From Thiomargarita sp. (lineage in GTDB: Bacteria > Pseudomonadota > Gammaproteobacteria > Beggiatoales > Beggiatoaceae): 42,290 nucleotides of DNA. The stretch covers positions 16,516 to 58,805 of the forward strand of contig DYPD01000006.1 in assembly GCA_020720115.1 (NCBI GenBank). Reading direction: 5' to 3'. Under the pieces are notes generated by a model that was given only the letters and a program-made list of their open reading frames with translations, was not told the origin of the DNA and ran no database searches. Positions 35,099 through 42,290 of this stretch are shown here, in pieces (positions within the stretch are counted from its first letter, which is position 1; each line of letters opens with the position of its first letter). Made by a program: the position numbers and the translations under genes.

Positions 35099-35740
35099 AT
35101 GACAAAAACTCATCTTTACTTGGTGCGTCACGGAGAAACTGACTGGAACCGCCATAGCCGCATCCAGGGTCATCTGGACACACCGCTCAATGCGCTGGGT
35201 GTCGCACAGGCAAAAGCACTGGCTAAACAGCTTGCGCCCCTGCATTGCCAAGCTCTGTATAGCAGCGATTTGCGTCGTGCAGTGCAAACGGCAGAATTTC
35301 TTGCCCAGCAGACCGGGCTTAAAATTCAACCACAAAGCTGTTTGCGTGAGCGCGATCTGGGGATTTTGCAGGGATTAAGCAAGGTAGAAGCAGAACAACA
35401 ACAGCCAGAAGCTTGGCAGCATTATCACCAGGATGTGGATTATGTGATTCCACACGGCGAAAGTTCGCGGCAATTCATGCAGCGTTGTGTGTCTTGTTTG
35501 ACCCATTTGGCAGAGCAAAACGCTGGGGAAAAAATTTTAGTGGTGACACATGGCGGGGTCTTGGGCAATTTGCTCAAGCACACGCTCGGCATCTCGCTCC
35601 AGCAAGCTCGCCGCTTTCGTGCATTAAATACTTGTTTTAACTGGTTTGTTTATGAAAAGGGAGAATGGCTGCTGCACACTTGGGGCGAAGTCCAACACCT
35701 GCGGCAATTGGAAGGATTAGACGATGTGGATACTTGGTAA
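35099..35740 (+). CDS. Histidine phosphatase family protein (phosphoglycerate mutase-like)
   Basis: From the ATG at 35099, with TAGGA 6-7 bp upstream, the protein is 213 residues. It shows the branch-1 histidine phosphatase core: LVRHGETDWN with the phospho-accepting His near residue 11, YSSDLRRAVQTAEFL, LRERDLGILQGL and the second catalytic His in VVTHGGVLGNLL. The size and SKVEAEQ region resemble GpmB/CobC-type phosphatases rather than true cofactor-dependent mutase. The substrate is not predictable. The frame is open 15 codons upstream but lacks a ribosome site there. Confidence 0.87.
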   Translation: MTKTHLYLVRHGETDWNRHSRIQGHLDTPLNALGVAQAKALAKQLAPLHCQALYSSDLRRAVQTAEFLAQQTGLKIQPQSCLRERDLGILQGLSKVEAEQQQPEAWQHYHQDVDYVIPHGESSRQFMQRCVSCLTHLAEQNAGEKILVVTHGGVLGNLLKHTLGISLQQARRFRALNTCFNWFVYEKGEWLLHTWGEVQHLRQLEGLDDVDTW

Positions 35741-35819
35741 AGCTGAGGATGTCTCTATCGAAAAAGCTTTGGCACTTGGGTTAAACTCAGGAAAATCGCG
35801 TTTATTAGGAGTCTGCAAC

Positions 35820-36881
35820 ATGAATTTACTCGGCAAAGCTGTGATTTTATCGGCGTTTTGCCTTTGCTTGCCGCGGGTGGCTTTGGCAGATTCGCCGGTC
35901 AATCCGCTACAAGCCCCTGCCAACAGTACGGCAAGTTATCAAGGACTGTTTGGTGACGGGCAGTTGCGCCTCGAATTGCAAGCGCAAGCGCCTTATTACA
36001 TGGGCACTATTGAGTTTAATGGACAACAGTATCCGTTGCAGGCGCAAGCGCAAGAAGACGGCTTGAGCGGTTATTTCCAAGATTTGCAGGGCAATCGTTT
36101 TGCTTTTTCGGCGCAGTACGAAGGGGCGGTTTTATCTTTTACGACAGATAATCGGCGTTTTCAGCTTCAGCCGTTGGCAACTCAGCCGCCCAATCCGCTG
36201 ACGCCGCCGTTAGCTGGTGCTGGTTTGAATGGCAATAGCGCGCCGCTGTTGATACAGCCAACGCCGCAGTTTATCCCGCAAACGCCGCAAGCCACTTTGA
36301 GCGAATTTCATTCGTTAAACACGCAAATTGGCTATGATTTTCAATTATTTTTGACGCGCTTGCGGCAATGGTTAAGCGACGCGGTAGAGCCAGAACAAAG
36401 CAAGGCTTTGCTAACCCAACAACTGCTGCCCACTGCGTTGCAATTACAGCACAAGCTTGCGCATTTAGGCGTATTAACCAGTCAAATGGGTTCTTTAATG
36501 CAGTTAAATCCAGAAGAAACCAAGCTTATGCGGCAATTTGTGGCGCTCAGTAGCAAGGGATCGCGGTTTTTTGAACAATGGTATCTGTTGTTCAAATATA
36601 TGCTGGAATTGCACGACAAGGGTGATCAGCAAGGGCTTTACCAGGTCGCGCAAGAGCAACTGCCTGGTGCGGTGAAAAACGCCATTGCCTTTGCCCGCAC
36701 TTTTGTCACCCTGATGCACGCTGCCGATGCGCTACAATACCGTCCGCTTGACGCGCCGCAAGTAGTGATTGAAGGGCAGCCGAGTTTGAACCCTCGGCAA
36801 ATGTTCAAATGGGAAACCTTGCGTAACATGAGCCAGATGATGCGCGATGCGATGCGCATGATGAGTGCGGGCGCCCGCTGA
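35820..36881 (+). CDS. Exported protein of unknown function
   Basis: From the ATG at 35820 (AGGAG 8 bp before) the 353-residue product has a signal peptide (1 to about 24, ending ALA). A beta-rich domain follows (about 35-120: ASYQGLFGDGQLRLELQAQ, MGTIEFNGQQYPLQAQ, FAFSAQYEGAVLSFTTDNRRFQLQP), then a Pro-rich linker and a mostly helical C-terminal region (about 165-353) with LFLTRLRQWLSDAVEP and a Met-rich end (MSQMMRDAMRMM). I do not recognise the family. It precedes the hydrolase-like/TlpA fusion gene by 24 bp on the same strand, so the two are probably co-expressed in the envelope. Confidence 0.8.
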   Translation: MNLLGKAVILSAFCLCLPRVALADSPVNPLQAPANSTASYQGLFGDGQLRLELQAQAPYYMGTIEFNGQQYPLQAQAQEDGLSGYFQDLQGNRFAFSAQYEGAVLSFTTDNRRFQLQPLATQPPNPLTPPLAGAGLNGNSAPLLIQPTPQFIPQTPQATLSEFHSLNTQIGYDFQLFLTRLRQWLSDAVEPEQSKALLTQQLLPTALQLQHKLAHLGVLTSQMGSLMQLNPEETKLMRQFVALSSKGSRFFEQWYLLFKYMLELHDKGDQQGLYQVAQEQLPGAVKNAIAFARTFVTLMHAADALQYRPLDAPQVVIEGQPSLNPRQMFKWETLRNMSQMMRDAMRMMSAGAR

Positions 36882-36905
36882 AAACCGATACGAAAGTGAC
36901 ATTTT

Positions 36906-38171
36906 ATGCGTTTATTACTGATTTTCTTTATGAGTTCTTGGTTTGCTTCCTGTTACGTCAAAGCAGACGAAGTGCGTTCTTATACGCTCAGCGAAGACAA
37001 TGAATTCATTGTGCGTCAGTTTAACGCAGCGCACGGCGACACCCTGCTGCTGTGGATTGCCAGTGCGTATGGCTTTGATGAACCGCACAGCCGCGCCGCC
37101 GAAACGCTGGCAAAAAACGGCTTTACGGTGTGGCAAACGGATTTGCTGGAATCCTTATTTTTAACCCGCAGCGTACAGAATATGCGCACTTTAAGCGGAC
37201 ACTGGGTCGCAGAATTAGTCGAACAAGCCAGCGCAGAAACCGGTAAACAAGTGTTTTTGCTCGGCGACCAATCCGCAACCATGCCGATGTTACACGGCGC
37301 TCATGCTTGGCAAATCAAACACCCCCAGCAACGCGATTTAGGCGGGTTGCTGCTGTTTTCTCCGTCGCTCTACCAACAAGTACCGCAACTCGGCGAAGAC
37401 GCGCAGTATTTGCCTGTGGTCAGCGCCAACCGCTTGCCCGTGTTCATTTTTCAAGCCGAAAGCGACGGCAACCGTTGGTACTTGCCGGCGTTACTAAAAA
37501 CCCTGTACGCCAGCGGCAGCGCCGTCTACGCCGAACTGCTACCTGGTGTGCGCAACCCCTTCTCACACGAACAAGTCTTACCCGCCGAAACTCGCCTGCT
37601 ACAAAAGCTGCCAAACCTGCTCAATGCACGATTGCCGTTGCTGCGCAACGCCGCGTTAGCGCCCCTCACACAAAATTCGCTTAAATTGCCAGCGATCAAC
37701 CAGGATTCAGGCATAGATCAACAACTTAAGCCATATCAGGGCAAAATTCAGCCAATGCCCATTGAATTGCCAGACATCCACGGGCAGACATACAGCCTGA
37801 TTGATTACCGAGGGCGTGTCACCTTGGTTAATTTTTGGGCAAGTTGGTGTCCGCCTTGTGTGCAAGAAATTCCCTCACTCAATCGCTTGCGCGAGCAAAT
37901 GCGCGATCAACCCTTTAGCCTCATTTCCATCAATTACGCTGAATCTCGGCTAGAAATCGAGCAATTCATGCAGCGCGTAGCAGTGCATTTTCCCGTATTA
38001 ATGGACAGCGCCGGACAAGTCGCTGCCCAGTGGAAGGTGTTTGCTTTCCCCTCCACCTTTATCATTGATTCGCAAGGACAAATTGCTTATGGTGTGAATG
38101 CCGGACTAGAATGGGATACGCCAGAAGTCGTCAATACTTTGCAAGGCTTATTAAAATCCCAGAAGAGATAG
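36906..38171 (+). CDS. Exported alpha/beta-hydrolase-like domain fused to a TlpA-type thioredoxin
   Basis: The 421-residue protein has a signal peptide (1 to about 20). The N-terminal domain (about 25-235) resembles a DUF3530-type alpha/beta hydrolase fold (DTLLLWIASAYGFDEPHSRAAETLAKNGFTVWQTDLLES) but shows no clear GxSxG; the elbow position reads LLGDQSATMP. The C-terminal domain (about 275-421) is a TlpA/ResA thioredoxin with the active site WASWCPPCVQEIPSL and VFAFPSTFIIDSQG. TlpA-type proteins reduce disulfides in the periplasm, for example on apocytochromes or copper proteins. The combination suggests a targeted redox protein whose N-domain is a binding module. Both halves are in one open frame. 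Confidence 0.85.
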   Translation: MRLLLIFFMSSWFASCYVKADEVRSYTLSEDNEFIVRQFNAAHGDTLLLWIASAYGFDEPHSRAAETLAKNGFTVWQTDLLESLFLTRSVQNMRTLSGHWVAELVEQASAETGKQVFLLGDQSATMPMLHGAHAWQIKHPQQRDLGGLLLFSPSLYQQVPQLGEDAQYLPVVSANRLPVFIFQAESDGNRWYLPALLKTLYASGSAVYAELLPGVRNPFSHEQVLPAETRLLQKLPNLLNARLPLLRNAALAPLTQNSLKLPAINQDSGIDQQLKPYQGKIQPMPIELPDIHGQTYSLIDYRGRVTLVNFWASWCPPCVQEIPSLNRLREQMRDQPFSLISINYAESRLEIEQFMQRVAVHFPVLMDSAGQVAAQWKVFAFPSTFIIDSQGQIAYGVNAGLEWDTPEVVNTLQGLLKSQKR

Positions 38172-38413
38172 AAACGCCCCAGCCGATTGATGATAATGCG
38201 GCATCAGCGGATAAAACGCGAAATCTGCGTGTGGAGTTTATTTGCCTGGGGTATTTGGATTACACTGCACCCCGCTTTAAAATCGCTCGCAGGGATGCCG
38301 ATTAAGTGATTAAAATTCAATCAGTTGTATCAGATTGGATAGGGCAAAAAATGCCGTTTCTGGCGGGTATGAGTATAACGTGTGATTATGATTAATTTAA
38401 GGGTAATACGCTC

Positions 38414-39181
38414 ATGAAAATCCTCATTGCAGACGATGAACCTCTGGCGCGCTTACGCCTGCGTGCCTTACTCAACGAAATCGGACAGTGCGAGGTGTTG
38501 GAGGCTGAAGCCACCAACGGCAAAGAGGCGCTGGATATGGCGCGGGCTTATCAGCCGGATTTGCTCATGTTAGACATAGGAATGCCAGGGCTGAGCGGTA
38601 TGGAAGCGGCGCGGCGTTTGCCCGAACTGGCAAATCCGCCAGCGGTGATTTTTACCACTGCCTACAGCGAGTACGCCTTAGAAGCCTTTGATCAGCAAGC
38701 GGTAGATTATCTGCTTAAGCCGATTCGCAAGGATCGCTTAAAACAAGCGCTGCAACGGGCGCAAAATTTATTGAACGAACCCCCGCACGCTGAAAAACCC
38801 AGTCCTGAAGAGATCTCTAACAAACCGGCTCGCACCCATATTGGCGTCACTTTACAAACTGAAGTGAGACTAATTCCAATAGACAAAATCTATTTTTTCC
38901 GTGCTGATCAAAAATATGTCACGCTACGCTGGACGGGCGGCGAAGCGTTAACGGATGAACCTTTAAAGAACTTAGAAAAAGAATTTGCTGGGCAATTTTT
39001 GCGTATTCATCGCAATGCACTGGTTTCAGTGGCGTATTTAAGTGGTTGGAAAAAAGAGTTTAATGGAAAATGCTATATTTCTTTTAGCGGCATCAAAGAG
39101 CGCCTGGAAATTAGTCGTCGGCATTTGCAGAGCGTGAAACAAACCATTAAAGATATGTCATTGAAAACGCGAGAAAATTAA
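38414..39181 (+). CDS. LytTR-type response regulator (AlgR/LytR family)
   Basis: The 255-residue protein has a receiver domain (1 to about 118) with acidic pocket DDE (7-9), phospho-acceptor Asp54 in LMLDIGMPG, FTTAYSEYALEAFDQQAVDYLLKPI with the conserved Lys, and then a linker. A LytTR DNA-binding domain follows (about 145-245: LIPIDKIYFFRADQKYVTLRW, FLRIHRNALVSVAYLSG, ISRRHLQSVK). It is expected to bind promoter repeats when phosphorylated. No histidine kinase gene is in the window. An AAGGG ribosome site precedes the ATG by about 10 bp. It may form one transcript with the next genes, 31 bp downstream. Confidence 0.92.
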   Translation: MKILIADDEPLARLRLRALLNEIGQCEVLEAEATNGKEALDMARAYQPDLLMLDIGMPGLSGMEAARRLPELANPPAVIFTTAYSEYALEAFDQQAVDYLLKPIRKDRLKQALQRAQNLLNEPPHAEKPSPEEISNKPARTHIGVTLQTEVRLIPIDKIYFFRADQKYVTLRWTGGEALTDEPLKNLEKEFAGQFLRIHRNALVSVAYLSGWKKEFNGKCYISFSGIKERLEISRRHLQSVKQTIKDMSLKTREN

Positions 39182-39212
39182 CCAGACTCTAGGGCTTTTT
39201 TAGGAGACACTC

Positions 39213-39788
39213 TTGTTTAACTTAAAAGTTATCCACAGCCGCTATTGTGCCCATAGCCTGTTTTTTTGCGGCGCGGCTTTTAGCTTGTTGGCTGCGGCGA
39301 AAATCCCCCAAGATAGCAGCAGCTTGAGCCTTTTTGCGCTGGGTTTTTTGCTCAGTGCCTTGGGGGTGTGGCGGTTGCGCTCGGCGGGCGGTAGCACACT
39401 GTCAGCAATGGGAACTGTAGCCGCAAGCAAAACCTCACCATTTGCTCATTTAGACTTGGATTTACAGGCTTTAGCGCCGTTGGTGCAAGCCGCGCACCTG
39501 CATAAAAAGCCATTGGCGGCAAGCTTAGAGCAACTCCACAGCAATACGGTGCTTGTTGCCTTGGCACAACAAGAACAGCTTGATCAACAATTAGGGCGGG
39601 CGGCTTGCGCGGAAATTTACCTTGCCTTAGCGCAAGGCGAGCGGCTACTCAACCGGATGCGCTCGGCGTTGAGCGATGATTGTACCGCCGAAGTGCAAAA
39701 CGTATTTCCGCACATGCAGGCAGCTTTGCGCTTGACTCAGAGCCGCTGGCAAGCTCAGGAAAATGCACTTAACGCAACGAATCAATAA
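39213..39788 (+). CDS. Small membrane protein of unknown function upstream of the CbbO/NorD-like gene
   Basis: The 191-residue product starts at TTG 39213, supported by AGGAG 6 bp upstream (39202-39206); no ATG precedes the membrane segments. Two hydrophobic helices (about 14-30 and 39-54) lead to a cytoplasmic-type helical domain (75-191) rich in Ala, Leu and Gln (LDLDLQALAPLVQAAHLHKKPLAASLEQL...). It is not a family I know. The 17-bp gap to the next gene suggests joint expression with the CbbO/NorD-like protein. Confidence 0.7.
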   Translation: MFNLKVIHSRYCAHSLFFCGAAFSLLAAAKIPQDSSSLSLFALGFLLSALGVWRLRSAGGSTLSAMGTVAASKTSPFAHLDLDLQALAPLVQAAHLHKKPLAASLEQLHSNTVLVALAQQEQLDQQLGRAACAEIYLALAQGERLLNRMRSALSDDCTAEVQNVFPHMQAALRLTQSRWQAQENALNATNQ

Positions 39789-39805
39789 ACCAACAGGGGA
39801 AAACT

Positions 39806-42139
39806 ATGCCTATTGATTTCAAAGAATATACTGATACCTGTTTAAGCAAGGTAGACGCCGAAGTGCGCATCTCGCTGGAAGGCACTTTCCAAGAAGCTGC
39901 CCGCGTTATGTCGCCCACCGGCTTACAGGAATATCTGGAAGGTGGCAAAGGCTTGTGCAATCTAGGGCGCGGCACGGATTTGGTGGTGTCCTATTTGGAA
40001 GAAATGCCGCAAGTGGTGAAGGAATGCGGCGATGACGTGATTCAAGACTGCATTTTAGCAGCCATGAAGTTATCTTCCATGACCTCTGGCGAGGTGATCG
40101 CCCTGCTATTTGCAAGCCTACCGACCGCCGCACGACGCTTGGGCGACGCCGAATTACTGCGCGGCTATTTGAACTTGATGCACCAATTGTCCGCCAAAGC
40201 CTCACGCGGCTTACGTCCAATGCTCAACAACATTGACGAATTACTCTCCAAACTCACGCTCTCTGGCTTGCGCCGCTGGGCGATGTTTGGTGCCGATGCG
40301 TACCGCCGCGACTTACCCAACTTGGTCAAATATTTTGCCCTCGAAACCCAAGACAGCCGCGCCATGCTGCAAAAAGAACGGCGCGGCACCTTGTTTATTG
40401 ACACTCAACGCAAGCTGAATTTTTACCTGCGAGCGTTGTGGGGACGCGACTTCTTCCTGCGCCCCACAGCCGCAGATTACGAAGGCTTCAAACCCTATTT
40501 GGAACATCGCATTCTGCATCTGCCAGATGCCGTTGATCCCATTAAAGAAATCGCCAGCGGTTTAGAACTCTACCGCGCCATGTCTGCGCACATGGCAGCA
40601 CACCTGATCTACACCCACACGCGCCTATCCGCCGAACAACTCAGCCCAGCGCAAATGTTTTTCATCGGATTAGCCGAAGACGCCCGCATTGAATACCAAG
40701 CCGTGCAAGATTTCCCCGGCTTAAAACCGCTGTGGGGCAGCTTGCTGCGGATGCCCTATGCTGGCAACGTACAACACCCGACCATTGAGGCGCTAGAGCA
40801 CTTCGCTCTGATGCTGCTGGACGCCAACGAAACCAGCGCCGATGCTCAACTCAATGCGCTGGCGGAAAAATTCCACAACAACATCGCTACCAACCGCGAC
40901 AACAATCAGTTTTCCTGGCACTTAGGCTTAGAACTCTTCAACCTCTTTGCTGCCCGCCGCGATGTGCCCAGTTTGCGCATATTAGAATCCATTCGCTTCC
41001 CCTACCGCGACGATAACCGCTTTATCTGGAACTTTGAAGAATTTGCTTGGGAAGACGGCGTAGCATTTCTGCCCGGACACCCAACGCAAGTGCGCAAAAC
41101 CGTCAACGTCATGGAAATGGTCAACGAAGTGGACTGCGAACTCGCGGGGGACGACGCACAAGAAATTTGGCGTTTACAAACACCTTTCTGGTTAGACCAA
41201 GAAGGCTGCACCATCAACGAACTAGAAGGCAAAGAGCCGATTTCCGAACCCTATCACTACCAAGAATGGGATTACCAAGTACAACTCTTTCGCCCTGACT
41301 GGGCAACCGTCTACGAACGCCGCGCCGCCAAAGGCAATCCCGAAGACATAGACAACATCCTCAGCGCAAACCGCCCCGTCGCCTTTCGCATCAAACAAAT
41401 CATAGACATGCTCAGTCCCGAAGGCGTACAGCGCGTGCGCGGCATGGAAGATGGCGACGAAATAGACATCAACGCCGCCGTAGATGCCATGATAGCCATT
41501 CGCATGGGCAGCCAACCCAGCCCCCGCATCACCATGCGTAACGTCATTAAAAACCGCGACTTAGCCGTCGTCGTCTTACTCGATTTATCCGAATCCACCA
41601 ACCAAATTGTCGAAGGCTCCGACAAAAGCGTACTACAACTCACCCGCGAAGCCGCTACCCTAGTTGCCACCGCCATCAACGGCATCGGCGACCCCTTTGC
41701 GATTCACGGCTTTGCCTCCGACGGACGGCACGACGTACAATACTACCGCTTCAAAGACTTCAAACAACACTTTGACGACGAAGCCAAAGCCCGTCTAGCC
41801 GGCATGAAAGGCGGCTTATCCACCCGCATGGGAACAGCGATGCGCCACGCCGCCCAACACCTGCTCAAACAACCCGAACGGCGCAAACTGCTGCTACTGG
41901 TGACAGACGGCGAACCCGCCGACATTGACGAGCGCGATCCCCAACACCTGCGCCACGACACCAAAAAAGCCGTAGACGAGCTATACAGCAAAGGCGTACT
42001 GAGCTATTGCTTAACGCTGGATCGCAACGCCGACAACTACGTCAAACGCATTTTTGGTGCAAACAACTACACCATCATTGACCATGTGCAGAAACTCCCG
42101 GAAAAACTGCCCATTCTATTTGCCAGCTTGACGCGCTAA
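39806..42139 (+). CDS. CbbO/NorD-family protein with C-terminal VWA domain
   Basis: The 777-residue protein has a long helical N-terminal part (for example SGEVIALLFASLPTAARRLGDAELLRGYL and LRALWGRDFFLRPTA) and a C-terminal von Willebrand A domain with a complete MIDAS: DLSES (D593, S595, S597), Thr673 in GGLSTRMGTA and D701 in VTDGEPAD. The length fits CbbO, which pairs with the AAA+ protein CbbQ to reactivate RuBisCO; NorD, which helps mature nitric oxide reductase, is usually shorter. No cbbQ/norQ, RuBisCO or nor gene is in the window, so CbbO versus NorD versus a third role stays open. The ribosome site is AGGGG, 6-8 bp before the ATG. Confidence 0.85.
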   Translation: MPIDFKEYTDTCLSKVDAEVRISLEGTFQEAARVMSPTGLQEYLEGGKGLCNLGRGTDLVVSYLEEMPQVVKECGDDVIQDCILAAMKLSSMTSGEVIALLFASLPTAARRLGDAELLRGYLNLMHQLSAKASRGLRPMLNNIDELLSKLTLSGLRRWAMFGADAYRRDLPNLVKYFALETQDSRAMLQKERRGTLFIDTQRKLNFYLRALWGRDFFLRPTAADYEGFKPYLEHRILHLPDAVDPIKEIASGLELYRAMSAHMAAHLIYTHTRLSAEQLSPAQMFFIGLAEDARIEYQAVQDFPGLKPLWGSLLRMPYAGNVQHPTIEALEHFALMLLDANETSADAQLNALAEKFHNNIATNRDNNQFSWHLGLELFNLFAARRDVPSLRILESIRFPYRDDNRFIWNFEEFAWEDGVAFLPGHPTQVRKTVNVMEMVNEVDCELAGDDAQEIWRLQTPFWLDQEGCTINELEGKEPISEPYHYQEWDYQVQLFRPDWATVYERRAAKGNPEDIDNILSANRPVAFRIKQIIDMLSPEGVQRVRGMEDGDEIDINAAVDAMIAIRMGSQPSPRITMRNVIKNRDLAVVVLLDLSESTNQIVEGSDKSVLQLTREAATLVATAINGIGDPFAIHGFASDGRHDVQYYRFKDFKQHFDDEAKARLAGMKGGLSTRMGTAMRHAAQHLLKQPERRKLLLLVTDGEPADIDERDPQHLRHDTKKAVDELYSKGVLSYCLTLDRNADNYVKRIFGANNYTIIDHVQKLPEKLPILFASLTR

Positions 42140-42147
42140 ACAAGGTA

Positions 42148-42176
42148 GAGCGGATTAAGCGGCAGCGTATCCGCTC
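42148..42176. terminator. Possible hairpin after the CbbO/NorD-like gene
   Basis: GAGCGGAT (42148-42155) and ATCCGCTC (42169-42176) form an 8-bp perfect stem with a 13-base loop, 9 bp after the stop codon. It lacks a clear T-run, so termination is uncertain. Confidence 0.4.
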
Positions 42177-42208
42177 ATTTGAACTGAATCAGGTAAAGGA
42201 GAAACACC

Positions 42209-42290
42209 ATGTCCGCAGTTCTAAAACTCACCCCGCAAGCCTATCTGGAACAAGAACGCTTGAGCGACACCAAGCACGAATACTGCAATG
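42209..42290 (+). CDS. Uma2 family (DUF820) putative nuclease, N-terminal fragment
   Basis: A strong AAGGAGA lies 6-8 bp before the ATG at 42209. The 27 visible codons give MSAVLKLTPQAYLEQERLSD and then TKHEYCN, the typical start of Uma2 proteins (LTPEEYL..ER.S..KHEY). These have a PD-(D/E)XK-like fold and occur in large numbers in cyanobacteria and some sulfur bacteria; their function is poorly known. The rest lies outside the window. Confidence 0.75.
   Translation, partial: MSAVLKLTPQAYLEQERLSDTKHEYCN

Noticed and set aside
38111-38305. 64-codon open frame overlapping the end of the TlpA fusion gene
   Set aside because: No ribosome site, no motif, and most of it is out of frame with the well-supported upstream gene; probably chance.

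Overview
The window is about 42 kb of bacterial chromosome. It has densely packed genes, moderate GC content and an aerobic or microaerobic Gram-negative gene set: TamB, MsrQ, cytochrome b561, YceI, a di-heme cytochrome c peroxidase, an RND permease and a TonB-dependent receptor. A CbbO/NorD-type VWA protein, HypF, a Uma2-type gene, a bactofilin and a eukaryote-like squalene synthase together suggest a gammaproteobacterium, possibly a filamentous sulfur oxidiser of the Thiothrix/Beggiatoa kind. This assignment is inferred from gene content only.

Layout. Positions 1-8.1 kb hold a minus-strand run of five tightly spaced genes: a peptide-type solute-binding lipoprotein, a channel protein, an ABC-2 permease, squalene synthase and tamB (cut by the window edge). 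The channel protein joins a LivK-like periplasmic binding domain to a pentameric ligand-gated ion channel; it is the most unusual gene here. Positions 8.2-12.4 kb hold a bactofilin, a proline-rich exported protein, and a 979-residue membrane protein with HEAT repeats and a cyclic-nucleotide-binding domain. Positions 12.4-14.7 kb hold a structured, AT-rich stretch in which two identical 93-bp MITE-like elements, in opposite orientation, bracket a lytic transglycosylase gene; one copy supplies the end of its reading frame.

Positions 14.7-26 kb are mostly housekeeping: thioredoxin-TPR (CnoX-like), rhodanese, YqiA-like esterase, CpdA-like phosphodiesterase, citrate synthase, MsrQ with a small Cys-rich partner, cytochrome c peroxidase, an orphan solute-binding protein, NfeD and HypF. 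Positions 26.1-27.7 kb carry an AT-rich type II restriction-modification pair of the BglII type, probably acquired horizontally. Positions 27.8-33.7 kb hold an orphan RND permease, a small DUF6812-like protein and a TonB-dependent receptor. Positions 33.8-42.3 kb hold a yceI gene with an apparent frameshift in its signal peptide, cytochrome b561, a histidine phosphatase, two exported proteins (one an alpha/beta-hydrolase-like/TlpA fusion), a LytTR response regulator, a small membrane protein, the CbbO/NorD-like protein and the start of a Uma2-family gene.

No rRNA, tRNA or CRISPR array was recognised. All functional calls come from reading protein motifs; no database search was run.
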